DNA of 64,000 nt, from the IMG/VR virus record IMGVR_UViG_3300046170_000519, positions 1-64,000 of that record; one strand, given 5' to 3'. Both the position numbers and the translations under genes were made by a program. This stretch comes from a virus. The notes under the pieces were generated by a model. The model worked only from the letters and a program-made list of their open reading frames with translations. It searched no databases and was not told where the DNA came from. This document shows positions 48,822-56,696 of the stretch, in pieces. Position 1 is the stretch's first letter, and every line of letters starts with the position of its first letter.

Positions 48822-49036
48822 TATTTTGTCTCCCAATTTTTAAATTCTCCGAAAAGTTGCTCCCATTCTTCTTTTATTTCGATGTCGGGCAAATTGTCTA
48901 ATCCTTCAAATCCATTTATTATATATTCAATAATTTGACTGACATTCATGTTCATTGCCTCATATTCTGCAAGGTCGTATCTCATTTCGTCATAATCGGG
49001 ATTACCTTCTCTTGATTCTCTTCGTGTGGTTCTCAT
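48821..49036 (-). CDS. Hypothetical acidic protein, 71 aa
   Basis: Basic N-end (MRTTRRESREGNPDYDEMRY) then acidic helices. The first 30 residues recall a small conserved phage motif (R-x-S-x-EGN-x-DY-x-E). Unknown function. Confidence 0.62.
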   Translation of the reverse strand: MRTTRRESREGNPDYDEMRYDLAEYEAMNMNVSQIIEYIINGFEGLDNLPDIEIKEEWEQLFGEFKNWETK

Positions 49037-49039
49037 ATT

Positions 49040-49243
49040 TTAATCTCCTTCGTTAGTTGCTACTACCAATAGTTTGACATCTTCACCATCTCCTGTCAAC
49101 CCAAAAACATCAAGACAGGCTTGAAAAATTTCTCCATCTTCGGGAGCAATGCTAATCCATGCACAATTTTCTCCATTTTTAGTTGTGATTACATCCCATT
49201 CGTGTTCAAGTAATCTAGCTTTTTGATATTTAGTTAGTTTCAT
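49040..49243 (-). CDS. Hypothetical protein, 67 aa
   Basis: A small alpha/beta protein (KLTKYQKARLLEHEWDVITT; FGLTGDGEDVKLLVVATNE). Overlaps the upstream gene by 14 nt. Unknown family. Confidence 0.62.
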   Translation of the reverse strand: MKLTKYQKARLLEHEWDVITTKNGENCAWISIAPEDGEIFQACLDVFGLTGDGEDVKLLVVATNEGD

Positions 49244-49391
49244 CTTCTAATTCTTCTAATTGTTTGTATAAATTATCTATATCTTTTTCTAATTGCATTA
49301 TATATTTTATATTATGAGGTTCTTTAGCTTCAATATAATCTAATTCAATCTCTAGTTTACGAATTTCTTTATTTAATTTTTCTTTATTCAT
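49230..49391 (-). CDS. 53-aa coiled-coil protein
   Basis: ATG 49391 (MNKEKLNKEIRKLEIELDYI) overlaps the upstream stop by 8 nt (ATGAATAA). Heptads of Leu/Ile run almost throughout, so it probably forms a coiled coil. Confidence 0.6.
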   Translation of the reverse strand: MNKEKLNKEIRKLEIELDYIEAKEPHNIKYIMQLEKDIDNLYKQLEELEDETN

Positions 49392-49623
49392 ATTTTCTAT
49401 CAAAATTTTTGGGATCAATCTTTTTCCAATCAACTTCATTGGATTTTATTTTCCATGCGATTTCTCCATTTGTAGGATCAGCATATTCAATACTAAAATC
49501 ACAATCGTCAAGAGTTTTATATGGATCATACTCTCTGACTATTTGCTCTGCTTCGTCTCGACTTTCTGCCTCTACATAGAACATATTGATGATTTTTATT
49601 CCTACTGCATATTCTTTCTTCAT
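49384..49623 (-). CDS. Hypothetical acidic protein, 79 aa
   Basis: Beta-alpha pattern (YAVGIKIINMFYVEAESRDE then AEQIVREYDPY), like small phage proteins with an A-E-S-x-x-E-A step. Overlaps the upstream stop as ATGA. Unknown function. Confidence 0.62.
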   Translation of the reverse strand: MKKEYAVGIKIINMFYVEAESRDEAEQIVREYDPYKTLDDCDFSIEYADPTNGEIAWKIKSNEVDWKKIDPKNFDRKYE

Positions 49624-50138
49624 TTATTTAATTCTCCTTTATACCATTTTAAAAAAACATTAATATCTGCTAAATCTTTATACTGAACTTCATATCTTGA
49701 TTGATCATATACAAAATTTTGTGTTTTTGTTCCTTTAGGTTTTAATTTAGCAATTTTAAAAAATTTAATTTTTGATATAATCCCACATATCCAAACTTTT
49801 GAAAAATCTTTTTTTACTCTGCTGAATATATAATAATCTGTTTTCCTTTTTTTTTGTTCTTCATAAAGTGTTGCGCTATAATAATCAAGAGGTTTTGAGT
49901 TGCAACCTTGAGCTTTAGAATCTATCGTATTATCATCCAATAAAAAGTCAACATTAAAATGATCACTATATGAAAAATCATTAAAACGATCATTAATGCA
50001 AGCCTCGGCTAAATAACCTGTCATTCTTTGTTCTTTGTTCTCTCTATGAGTTCCACTATTTCCAAACTTAACAAAAAATTCTTGATTGCGAGATTTTGCC
50101 TCATCTAAAATATTTTTATTTACAGAAACTTCAATCAT
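49620..50138 (-). CDS. Predicted PD-(D/E)XK-type nuclease
   Basis: A 172-aa protein with GYLAEACINDRF (helix Glu), then DFLLDDNTIDSKAQG where D-x-K spacing matches the catalytic strand of PD-(D/E)XK nucleases, and a later YYIFSRV strand. Restriction-like or repair-like DNA cleavage is inferred from this fold; no closer family is known to me. Confidence 0.6.
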   Translation of the reverse strand: MIEVSVNKNILDEAKSRNQEFFVKFGNSGTHRENKEQRMTGYLAEACINDRFNDFSYSDHFNVDFLLDDNTIDSKAQGCNSKPLDYYSATLYEEQKKRKTDYYIFSRVKKDFSKVWICGIISKIKFFKIAKLKPKGTKTQNFVYDQSRYEVQYKDLADINVFLKWYKGELNK

Positions 50139-50421
50139 TTTCTAATGCAATTAGCTTTTCTTTTATTGCTCTCTCGCAAAGCTCATTAAATGTAATATTT
50201 TGCTCATGTGCAAGCATCATATACTTTAATAATTCTTCATTATCAAAATCAAGCTCAATTGTTTCGTATTTCACTTTTTTAATAATAAACGCTTCGTCTT
50301 GCGGGATAAACTTTAGCTCATCCCCCACTTTCCATCCTAATCTATCTAGCAAATCATCGGGTAACCGAAAATACAATTCACCATCAAAACTTTCTTTAAC
50401 TTCTAATTCTGTTACTTTCAT
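50131..50421 (-). CDS. AbrB-like DNA-binding protein
   Basis: A 96-aa protein: residues 10-45 (GELYFRLPDDLLDRLGWKVG then DELKFI) form an AbrB/SpoVT swapped-hairpin domain; the C-terminus (MLAHEQNITFNELCERAIKE) is a helical extension seen in T4-like phage homologues. A transcription regulator or structural DNA binder. Overlaps the nuclease-like gene by 8 nt. Confidence 0.72.
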   Translation of the reverse strand: MKVTELEVKESFDGELYFRLPDDLLDRLGWKVGDELKFIPQDEAFIIKKVKYETIELDFDNEELLKYMMLAHEQNITFNELCERAIKEKLIALEND

Positions 50422-50438
50422 TATTTTTCTACCTCTGT

Positions 50439-50627
50439 TCAGTTTCTTGATTTAATTGACCTAACAATACATTTTGCTCCATGTTCATTATCTGTCATTA
50501 ATGCCTCACCATTTATAAGCATTATTTTATACATCATTTTCCCCATGTGCATCCTCTCTTTAACATAAATGACTTGCTTCGGATTTATGTGATACTTTTC
50601 TTGATTTGCGTCTTCTATTTGAATCAT
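50439..50627 (-). CDS. Hypothetical basic protein, 62 aa
   Basis: A beta-rich basic protein (QEKYHINPKQVIYVKERMHM; YKIMLINGEALMTDN) with the look of a LytTR-like or small barrel domain. Unknown function. Confidence 0.6.
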   Translation of the reverse strand: MIQIEDANQEKYHINPKQVIYVKERMHMGKMMYKIMLINGEALMTDNEHGAKCIVRSIKSRN

Positions 50628-50635
50628 AATTTTAT

Positions 50636-50962
50636 TCAGTTATGTTCTCCATCAATGTTTTTATACAAGTCATCTTGAAACTTTTCTACTTTTTGATTAT
50701 GGAGAGCATCATCCCAACCTTTTGCATAACCTTCGTTAAATTTGTCGTTTTTAAGATGACCTTGCATATTATCATTTTTTTCTTCTTCCGTGAACCATGT
50801 ATATTCCACATTGAATACATCATCTACATTACTAGGATGAAATCCTGCACATACAAGTAAACCTTTAAACATTTCTACCGCCTCATCGACGCTTGTGGAG
50901 TCGAAACCGAATTCATCTTCCACGCTAAATACTTTATTATTTGTTGTAATTGATATTTTCAT
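50636..50962 (-). CDS. Hypothetical acidic protein, 108 aa
   Basis: An acidic protein with STSVDEAVEMFKGLLVCAGF then GYAKGWDDALHNQ; the first part recalls small phage proteins with an M-x-x-L-x-x-GF-x-x-x-V step. Starts inside the upstream stop (ATGA). Confidence 0.62.
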   Translation of the reverse strand: MKISITTNNKVFSVEDEFGFDSTSVDEAVEMFKGLLVCAGFHPSNVDDVFNVEYTWFTEEEKNDNMQGHLKNDKFNEGYAKGWDDALHNQKVEKFQDDLYKNIDGEHN

Positions 50963-51126
50963 GATTTATATACATCTTTCCATATTTTACCATCTTTGTC
51001 AAGTTTAGAACTTAAAATCATTATTTTTTTATAGCAGGGGTACAAAAAACTAAAACAATTAAAATATAAAAATTTACTAATAAAGTTCCCGAAATAAAAT
51101 AACACTTTAGAAAGCAAAATTATCAT
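50959..51126 (-). CDS. 55-aa protein with a membrane-like N-terminus
   Basis: Reads MIILLSKVLFYFGNFISKFL, an aromatic amphipathic or membrane segment, then a polar end KLDKDGKIWKDVY. It overlaps both neighbours by a few bases. Below normal calling size; function unknown. Confidence 0.5.
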   Translation of the reverse strand: MIILLSKVLFYFGNFISKFLYFNCFSFLYPCYKKIMILSSKLDKDGKIWKDVYKS

Positions 51127-51317
51127 AAATCTTTATTTAAGTTGTCAAGTTCTGCTTGTTTTAAGTTTTCGTCAAGCAAATGGTCTAGCAAATGAACAAT
51201 GCCCCAACCCATTTCTTGATCAAGTAATCCATAAATACCTTCACCTTTATCATCATGCCATAAAATTGATAGCAAATGATTTCTTTGTTCTTCTAGTAAT
51301 TTGTAATCAATGTTCAT
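51123..51317 (-). CDS. Hypothetical acidic protein, 64 aa
   Basis: An acidic helical protein (LLEEQRNHLLSILWHDDKGE; GWGIVHLLDHLLDENL), resembling small phage regulators in size only. Overlaps the upstream gene by 11 nt. Confidence 0.6.
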   Translation of the reverse strand: MNIDYKLLEEQRNHLLSILWHDDKGEGIYGLLDQEMGWGIVHLLDHLLDENLKQAELDNLNKDL

Positions 51318-51684
51318 TTTTAACTTTACTGCCCCACTCTAATGGTTCGTCATCATTTAAATCGCAAGCAATTTGCACATTAGTAATATTATGCCATGCT
51401 TGTTCAGCAAAGACACTACCATCCTTATTGCGACTTGGTCTTTTAAATCTTTTATTGCAATTATTTTGGATATGCCTGTCGATAATTTCAATATCATCAG
51501 CAATACAAGATAAACGATGTCTAAGTTCAAAATTTTCTTTCATTAATCTTTCGATATTTTGCTTGTTAATCTCATGCTCTACTTCCGTCATGTAAGCATA
51601 AGCTGAATCTTTTTTTTGTTCAGCTAAACTCATGTTTACAGATTCTTCGTAAGTTGGATAATCGTCTCCTATAATTTCTTTCAT
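51307..51684 (-). CDS. Hypothetical coiled-coil protein, 125 aa
   Basis: A helical protein (VEHEINKQNIERLMKENFEL) with a basic stretch (CNKRFKRPSRNKDG). Leaderless-type promoter overlapping the end of the HNH gene. Unknown family. Confidence 0.62.
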   Translation of the reverse strand: MKEIIGDDYPTYEESVNMSLAEQKKDSAYAYMTEVEHEINKQNIERLMKENFELRHRLSCIADDIEIIDRHIQNNCNKRFKRPSRNKDGSVFAEQAWHNITNVQIACDLNDDEPLEWGSKVKNEH

Positions 51685-51690
51685 GTCTAT

Positions 51691-51719
51691 ACCTTATATT
51701 AGTCAATTGATGTTGTCAA
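51691..51719 (-). promoter_or_regulatory. Early promoter, leaderless type
   Basis: TTGACA, 17 bp, TAAGGT, then 6 nt to the ATG at 51684. Confidence 0.9.
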
Positions 51720-52556
51720 CTCTTTTTTAAAGAAAAAATCAAAACCTAACTTTTCATTAAATTCTTTCAATGATTCTTCATCTAATATGTCATTTAAATA
51801 AGAAATGAAATTATCACCTTTATCTTCGATTAAAGATTTGATATTTTTTATGTTATTTATATTTGCTAAAGCCTCTGATTGAAGATTAGCTTGCCCTTGA
51901 CTAAATTCACCTTCTTGTTTGAAATGAAGACCAACTTGAGTTATTGCGTCAATGTAATACATAATCCAATCCCATACTTCAGATGTTGCAAACATAAGTT
52001 CTACATTTTCTTCGTCAAAAGAATCGACATTCACAGGATTAGGTTTTTTTTTATTAACTAAACGATGAAATTGAAGACTTAATTTAGCTTTTTCTTTAAT
52101 TATATTAAAATCAAAATCTCTTATACCTATTTCTATAACTTTTAAGTTCCAAAAATTTCCTCTTTGCCCTTTTGGGGGATAAGAACCCAACATATTCCAA
52201 TATCCTGCACCATTTTCATTTAAATATTGCTCTAATGATCGTCTTGAATTCTTCATCCAATTAAAAAAATCTTCAGCAGTAGCATTTGATACATTAGGAG
52301 CATCATTATGGCAATCTCTGCATAATAATAATAGATTACTAGGTTCATCTTTTCCCTCTTGAGAATGTGGAATTATATGACATCTTTGAATATTTTTTGT
52401 CGTTCCACATCTCCAACACCTACCCCCATCTACATCTAAATCAGCTTGATCTATTGCCATTCCAACCTCGTCACCATTTGCATATTTTGGCGAATTCATC
52501 CAATATTCTATAATGTCTTTTATAGATGTTTTAATAGAACCTCTTTTCTTTTTCAT
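51699..52556 (-). CDS. HNH endonuclease domain protein
   Basis: A 285-aa protein from ATG 52556 (MKKKRGSIKTS). The HNH core is CWRCGTTKNIQRCHIIPHSQ, then NLLLLCRDCHND: two CxxC pairs bind zinc and the His residues form the active site. The remainder is a helical domain of unknown type. The promoter fixes this start; another ATG lies 6 nt upstream. It could be a free-standing homing or restriction-type nuclease. Confidence 0.8.
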   Translation of the reverse strand: MKKKRGSIKTSIKDIIEYWMNSPKYANGDEVGMAIDQADLDVDGGRCWRCGTTKNIQRCHIIPHSQEGKDEPSNLLLLCRDCHNDAPNVSNATAEDFFNWMKNSRRSLEQYLNENGAGYWNMLGSYPPKGQRGNFWNLKVIEIGIRDFDFNIIKEKAKLSLQFHRLVNKKKPNPVNVDSFDEENVELMFATSEVWDWIMYYIDAITQVGLHFKQEGEFSQGQANLQSEALANINNIKNIKSLIEDKGDNFISYLNDILDEESLKEFNEKLGFDFFFKKELTTSID

Positions 52557-52562
52557 GCTCAT

Positions 52563-52591
52563 CCCTTATGTGAATTATTTATTATTGTCAA
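52563..52591 (-). promoter_or_regulatory. Early promoter, leaderless type
   Basis: TTGACA, 17 bp, TAAGGG, then 6 nt to the ATG at 52556. The -10 is imperfect. Confidence 0.7.
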
Positions 52592-52595
52592 GCGT

Positions 52596-52751
52596 TTATT
52601 TTTTCGGTGGAAATCTACCATAGTTTCCCATGCCATCGTAATCCATGAAGTCGCCATTAACTTCACTCATTATTTTATCCATTTTCTTTTTAGATGAACG
52701 AGTATCTTTTCTGCGATAAAACCAATTAATTATTGTGCGAATCATTTTCAT
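52596..52751 (-). CDS. 51-aa basic protein
   Basis: Reads MKMIRTIINWFYRRKDTRSS, then a basic and Gly/Tyr-rich end (YDGMGNYGRFPPKK). The ATG overlaps the upstream stop as ATGA. Unknown family. Confidence 0.58.
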   Translation of the reverse strand: MKMIRTIINWFYRRKDTRSSKKKMDKIMSEVNGDFMDYDGMGNYGRFPPKK

Positions 52752-53038
52752 CTTTTTGCTTCCACTTGTTCTTGCGTCATTTCGCCTCTAATAAATGCAC
52801 CAAAATCATCATTATTTAAATGAGATGTATCGGGTGGAGCAACACCAAACTCTCCACCTATACCTAAAAGTTTTGCTCTGTCATTAAGTCTCTTGTTCAT
52901 CTCCTCTTTTAATTGAAACATTTTTTCCACAAGGTCTTCAATGAGAGGATAACCCGCCAACTCAAAAAGGCGAGTATCTAATCCACTTTCAACTTCAAAC
53001 AAACTATCTATTTTTTGTGCTTCTTCGTATTTATTCAT
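52748..53038 (-). CDS. Hypothetical helical protein, 96 aa
   Basis: Acidic helical protein with a conserved-looking end: PPDTSHLNNDDFGAFIRGEM then TQEQVEAKR. Small AAGG ribosome site. Unknown family. Confidence 0.62.
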   Translation of the reverse strand: MNKYEEAQKIDSLFEVESGLDTRLFELAGYPLIEDLVEKMFQLKEEMNKRLNDRAKLLGIGGEFGVAPPDTSHLNNDDFGAFIRGEMTQEQVEAKR

Positions 53039-53047
53039 ATCTTTACC

Positions 53048-53266
53048 TTATAAGTCTTGGTTTAATTTGTCAAGCTCCGAATCATCTTTAGGCTTTTCTC
53101 TCTCTTCTATAAAACTAACTTCAGCATTTTGTCTCCATGCTTTGCTTACTTCATAATCAGCATCCATCTCATTAAAAGCTTTAATAACTGCATCATCTTC
53201 CGATTCCGAATCAACAAGATAAGTGCGATAAGTTGTGCTTGCTATTTCTATTTCAAATGTTTTCAT
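53048..53266 (-). CDS. Hypothetical acidic protein, 72 aa
   Basis: Begins KTFEIEIASTTYRTYLVDSE then EDDAVIKAFNEM: a beta-alpha pattern seen in small phage proteins of unknown role. Has a promoter with the ATG 7 nt after the -10. Confidence 0.65.
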   Translation of the reverse strand: MKTFEIEIASTTYRTYLVDSESEDDAVIKAFNEMDADYEVSKAWRQNAEVSFIEEREKPKDDSELDKLNQDL

Positions 53267-53273
53267 AGCTAAA

Positions 53274-53302
53274 ATACTATTATAGCTATTCTAATTTGTC
53301 AA
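53274..53302 (-). promoter_or_regulatory. Early promoter, near-leaderless
   Basis: TTGACA, 17 bp, TAGTAT, then 7 nt to the ATG at 53266. Confidence 0.88.
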
Positions 53303-53603
53303 GTATATTTTTAAACTCTTCATAAGTTATAGCTTCGCTTTTTTCAAAGTCTTCACATGGCTTTGCGAATTTTATTTTGCCAAGTTTTAATATTTTTTCC
53401 TCATTAATTTCACACGGAAAGAAATAATTAAAATGTTTTTTTACATCTTTAAGCATTAATTGCAAAGATTCAAGTAAATCTTCGGGGCTTTCACCTATTA
53501 TTTCGGGTTTTTCAGAATGAGCAAAAATTTCTCCATCGTCATTATACATAACTTCATAAAGACCATAGCCATTTTCGTCTTTAATTATTCTGTAATTCCA
53601 CAT
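53286..53603 (-). CDS. Hypothetical protein, 105 aa
   Basis: The opening (MWNYRIIKDENGYGLYEVMY) matches a frequent small phage and bacterial pattern (W-NYR-x-x-x-x-G-x-x-x-x-EV-Y-x-x-G). GAGGAA ribosome site lies in the end of the upstream gene. Function unknown. Confidence 0.66.
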   Translation of the reverse strand: MWNYRIIKDENGYGLYEVMYNDDGEIFAHSEKPEIIGESPEDLLESLQLMLKDVKKHFNYFFPCEINEEKILKLGKIKFAKPCEDFEKSEAITYEEFKNILDKLE

Positions 53604-53606
53604 TAG

Positions 53607-53939
53607 TTATTCCTCATACATATAAATTGGAGTGTATTCGCCAACATAAGCGCCTTCAATATTAAAATGGAAAAAATCTCTTGCGTCTTCTTCACTCATG
53701 CCTTCATTTATTAATCCCCCTATGATTTGGTCAGTAGAATAAACAACTCTGCCATCGCTAGAATAACCCATAATTGCATGATCATGCCCATCTGCGAGCA
53801 ATGCTTCGGGGTTGAATTCACGAATGTTTTCTTTTAATTGCTCTACTCGTTCAGATCGAATTTTTCTAATTTTATCTATTGTGTCCATATTTTTATTTTT
53901 ATTATCATTACAAACGCAATTCTCATCTTTACAAGCCAT
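53607..53939 (-). CDS. Conserved phage hypothetical protein, 110 aa
   Basis: An N-terminal CKDENCVC metal-binding-like stretch, then NPEALLADGHDHAIMGYSSD, GLINEGMSEEDARDFF and IEGAYVGEYTPIY. The last three segments form a pattern I recall from many phages (NPEALLADG ... E-A-x-EF-x-xN-x-GA-x-xGE-x-TP). Function unknown. Confidence 0.72.
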   Translation of the reverse strand: MACKDENCVCNDNKNKNMDTIDKIRKIRSERVEQLKENIREFNPEALLADGHDHAIMGYSSDGRVVYSTDQIIGGLINEGMSEEDARDFFHFNIEGAYVGEYTPIYMYEE

Positions 53940-53940
53940 A

Positions 53941-54162
53941 TCAAGAATAATTTTCTAACAACCAATTTAAATATATTTTTAATTCATAAAAAAACCTATC
54001 AGAATTATTCTGCTCAAACCAAAAAGAAAGATTTTCAATTAAATCACCCATTCTGTTGGAAACCCTTTGTAATTCTTCAACTGAAAGATTTCCATTATTA
54101 AGCATATCTTCAATGATAAGTATGTTTGCATCAACAATAGACTTTATATGTTCCTCATTCAT
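53941..54162 (-). CDS. Hypothetical acidic protein, 73 aa
   Basis: An acidic helical protein (ANILIIEDMLNNGNLSVEEL). The start overlaps the upstream gene by 8 nt. Unknown family. Confidence 0.58.
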   Translation of the reverse strand: MNEEHIKSIVDANILIIEDMLNNGNLSVEELQRVSNRMGDLIENLSFWFEQNNSDRFFYELKIYLNWLLENYS

Positions 54163-54364
54163 GAACTTCTCCTACATAATCTCCATTTGATAAAATAATA
54201 TCTTCAACTATTTGCATTGTTTCATTTTGAACAAAAGGCTCTAGTTTGTCAAGTAATTTATTAGCAATCATTTCTTGAGCAGATTCGGATTGCAAATTAA
54301 TTTGACAAGTACCTGTGTTGGCACAAGCTATTTCCTTTAAAGTATTAAGTATTATCTCTTTCAT
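54155..54364 (-). CDS. Hypothetical protein, 69 aa
   Basis: An acidic protein (KEIILNTLKEIACANTGTCQ; IVEDIILSNGDYVGEVHE). Overlaps both neighbours. Unknown family. Confidence 0.58.
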   Translation of the reverse strand: MKEIILNTLKEIACANTGTCQINLQSESAQEMIANKLLDKLEPFVQNETMQIVEDIILSNGDYVGEVHE

Positions 54365-54590
54365 TGTTTATAGGTATTTCAAGGGATTTAACAAATTGAT
54401 TCAATGTCTCTAACCTGCTTTCGGCATCATCTAATAATGATAGAGATTCTTCCGCATTTTTATAAAAATCAGTAGTTGAATGATCTCCAATACCAATTGG
54501 TATTTCCCCTAATAATTTCAAACTTAATTTTGCTTTAGCTATATCAGCTTCCGCTGAAGTTTTTAACATATTATATAATTCTTTATTCAT
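54345..54590 (-). CDS. Hypothetical helical protein, 81 aa
   Basis: Helical (ELYNMLKTSAEADIAKAKLS; YKNAEESLSLLDDAESRLET). The motif ADI-x-KAK-x-x-L...L is common in small phage helical proteins. Promoter 54599-54627 gives a near-leaderless mRNA. Confidence 0.6.
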   Translation of the reverse strand: MNKELYNMLKTSAEADIAKAKLSLKLLGEIPIGIGDHSTTDFYKNAEESLSLLDDAESRLETLNQFVKSLEIPINNERDNT

Positions 54591-54598
54591 TACCTGTT

Positions 54599-54627
54599 AG
54601 TATATACTATATTTGAAAGCAAATCAA
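54599..54627 (-). promoter_or_regulatory. Early promoter
   Basis: TTGATT, 17 bp, TATACT, then 8 nt to the ATG at 54590. Confidence 0.7.
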
Positions 54628-54687
54628 GAGAAAAAACACCCCTAATGCTCCAAATAGAACTTTTATTTCGTTAATTTTATTTTTCAA
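54607..54687 (-). CDS. Possible 26-aa membrane micropeptide (TTG start)
   Basis: The frame from TTG 54687 reads KNKINEIKVLFGALGVFFLL then ICFQI after the start residue: a basic head and one membrane helix. The rare start codon and absence of a clear ribosome site lower confidence; it follows the upstream gene closely and resembles the other micropeptides. Confidence 0.3.
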   Translation of the reverse strand: MKNKINEIKVLFGALGVFFLLICFQI

Positions 54688-54958
54688 TTTTTTTTCTACA
54701 CTCCCAATTTGATTTTGCCATTTCTCTTTGCCTTCTAAGTTCATTGCCTTGATTTTTTAATATTGCAATAGCTTTGTTTTCATTCATGTCACCATAAAGA
54801 ACTTTTTGAACGCAAACTTGCACTTCTCTTGCGGTAACTCGATAGGGGAAGTTTCTGTAAAGAAACTTATAAAACTTGCCACTTATTTTGCCGTGCTTTA
54901 ATTTTTTGTGCAAAAATCTTCTGTAATTGCAATTTTTAGTATTATGTAAGGTTTTCAT
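54677..54958 (-). CDS. Hypothetical very basic protein, 93 aa
   Basis: From ATG 54958 (MKTLHNTKNCNYRRFL): strongly Lys/Arg-rich, with FPYRVTAREVQVCVQKVLYG and an EAR-type helical end. Probably binds nucleic acid. A longer frame crosses its promoter and was rejected. Confidence 0.6.
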   Translation of the reverse strand: MKTLHNTKNCNYRRFLHKKLKHGKISGKFYKFLYRNFPYRVTAREVQVCVQKVLYGDMNENKAIAILKNQGNELRRQREMAKSNWECRKKIEK

Positions 54959-54971
54959 GTTGCGGAAGTAT

Positions 54972-55000
54972 AATATACAAAATATCATACAGAGAGTCAA
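54972..55000 (-). promoter_or_regulatory. Early promoter with a short leader
   Basis: TTGACT, 17 bp, TATATT, then 13 nt to the ATG at 54958. Confidence 0.75.
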
Positions 55001-55239
55001 GACTTTCTTTTACCTTTATTGTCATACTTACGTTTCCAAAACCTTCCACACTCTCTCAAGGACGAATTAGCTTCTCTAATGTACTCAAGAGTGTCATTTA
55101 CTAATTGTATTTGAGAATCTATTGTTTCTGATTTAGATTTATTTTTTATTTGTTCAAGAACTTCTTGAATGAAATTTATATATGGACACGTATCGGGCGG
55201 TACTTCGGGTTCTCTTTTGTTTGGAAAAAGAGGATTCAT
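54997..55239 (-). CDS. Hypothetical protein, 80 aa
   Basis: ATG 55239 (MNPLFPNKREPEVPPDTC) overlaps the upstream stop as ATGA. It contains CPYINFIQEVLEQI and a helical part with an LREANSSLR-like end (IREANSSLRECGRFWKRKY), a pattern seen in small phage proteins. Function unknown. Confidence 0.62.
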   Translation of the reverse strand: MNPLFPNKREPEVPPDTCPYINFIQEVLEQIKNKSKSETIDSQIQLVNDTLEYIREANSSLRECGRFWKRKYDNKGKRKS

Positions 55240-55508
55240 TTTTTTATCGGTTGTATTTCCATCCAATATTCCGCTGAATTATCTTTTGAGGGATTTAAAC
55301 CGCAAATAAAATAACCATCTTTTTTGGAATAAAAAACCAAAAGAGAGTTATTTGGTGGAGACTCTTCTTCTGTGGAGCGCCAAAAATAATTAAATTTAAA
55401 ATCTTTGATGATGGAATTATACTTTTTAGAAAGATTTTCTTGAGCGTCGGAATAACCTTTTGAGTAACCTCTTCCAAAGAAAATATCTTCAGACATTTGC
55501 TCAATCAT
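55236..55508 (-). CDS. DUF551-like small protein, 90 aa
   Basis: N-terminal GYSKGYSDAQENLSKKYN, then FWRSTEEESPPNNSLLVFYS and YWMEIQPI, matching the W-x-x-x-x-E-x-P-x-x-x-xVLV ... W-x-P layout of DUF551-type phage proteins. Function unknown. Confidence 0.62.
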   Translation of the reverse strand: MIEQMSEDIFFGRGYSKGYSDAQENLSKKYNSIIKDFKFNYFWRSTEEESPPNNSLLVFYSKKDGYFICGLNPSKDNSAEYWMEIQPIKK

Positions 55509-56182
55509 AAATTATCATCCATATCAAAAAGATTTTCAAAATTAAAGATTTCAAAATCTTTACTTAGCAGTTTTCTTAAATGTTTTTTAGCCTCTTTGGA
55601 GAAATTAACAGAAGATTTTTTTGTTTTTGTTGTGTTAACCTTCTTCTGTTCCAAATTAATTGGATAACCTAACTCATTAGATATTTTAGCTAAATCTTCT
55701 TGAAGGGTTTTCATTGTTAAGATTCTGTCAACAATCAGATTATCCTTATCATCACAAACAAAAATATGTTGATGAATTGGATTGTAATTAGAGTCTCTTC
55801 TTTTGTTTAAAGGGAAAGAATACTTTGAATAAAAAGTACCATTTTGAAAACCCCAATGATGGGGGCAATCAGCTAAAATCCAATTATTAAAGTTTAAAAT
55901 AGTATAAGGTTTAGCCCCTAATTCTTTATGATAAAGATACCAACTCTTTGCTCTTTCGTAAGGATCACGTATAACACAAAACTTTAAGGAGTTGTCAAAA
56001 TGCACTCCATACCTCTCCTTCATTACAGAAGCTCTGCAATGATTATCTGATATGAAATTTTGCTCTAAAACTTGAGCGATAACTTTTTGTGAGTTTCCAT
56101 CTACTAATGCACAATTTAACATTCTTTGAATAGTTCTTGAGGCATTTTTTGGAATACTAATGAATAGACCTTTTTTTTTCAT
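55505..56182 (-). CDS. Sulfotransferase
   Basis: A 225-aa PAPS-dependent sulfotransferase: 5'-phosphosulfate loop FISIPKNASRTIQR (residues 7-20) and 3'-phosphate site FCVIRDPYERAKSWY (68-82), in Sulfotransfer_2 order. It would sulfate a glycan or other host product. Unlike the sulfotransferase at 13485, it belongs to the early region; the two are not close relatives. ATGA overlap with the next gene. Confidence 0.82.
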   Translation of the reverse strand: MKKKGLFISIPKNASRTIQRMLNCALVDGNSQKVIAQVLEQNFISDNHCRASVMKERYGVHFDNSLKFCVIRDPYERAKSWYLYHKELGAKPYTILNFNNWILADCPHHWGFQNGTFYSKYSFPLNKRRDSNYNPIHQHIFVCDDKDNLIVDRILTMKTLQEDLAKISNELGYPINLEQKKVNTTKTKKSSVNFSKEAKKHLRKLLSKDFEIFNFENLFDMDDNL

Positions 56183-56236
56183 ATATAATATAGTTGTTAT
56201 ATTATATAATAATTAATAAACTTTAAAAATCAAAAT

Positions 56237-56515
56237 TTAATTCCAATCAAAATCCGCTGATATTGCAAAAGCTAATCTATCTTTCCAAGGGTTGCCATAT
56301 TGATCTTTTTGAGTGGGATCAGTAATCTTTACTATAATATTTGCACCCCAATCATTTAACTCTTCTCCATCCGTACAATAATCGCAATCAATATCTAATG
56401 TAGGAGTATCTTCTACATGAGTATCTTCTTTGTAATCAAGAAACCAAACAGGTACGGACAAACCTTCTTCAACTAAATCTTCTCTAATTGTTAAATGACT
56501 ATTTTTTGCACTCAT
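56237..56515 (-). CDS. Hypothetical acidic protein, 92 aa
   Basis: A very acidic protein (DTPTLDIDCDYCTDGEELND; RLAFAISADFDWN). Overlaps the upstream gene by 17 nt. Unknown family. Confidence 0.58.
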   Translation of the reverse strand: MSAKNSHLTIREDLVEEGLSVPVWFLDYKEDTHVEDTPTLDIDCDYCTDGEELNDWGANIIVKITDPTQKDQYGNPWKDRLAFAISADFDWN

Positions 56516-56696
56516 TTTTGTTTACGTTTTTTAAGGTTAATGCAAGTTCTTCTCTAACATATCTTTTCTTTTCGCCATTTAATAATAATTGCTTATTTAA
56601 ATTAAATGCTTCCCATTTTGTTAATAGGATTGGTCTTTTAGGTAAAATTGGATTTGGTTTATCCCAATCAACTGCAATGTAAGAGATAAGACTCAT
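56499..56696 (-). CDS. Hypothetical basic protein, 65 aa
   Basis: A basic protein (AVDWDKPNPILPKRPILLTK; EEKKRYVREELALTLKNVN-like end). ATGA overlap with the upstream stop. Unknown family. Confidence 0.58.
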   Translation of the reverse strand: MSLISYIAVDWDKPNPILPKRPILLTKWEAFNLNKQLLLNGEKKRYVREELALTLKNVNKNECKK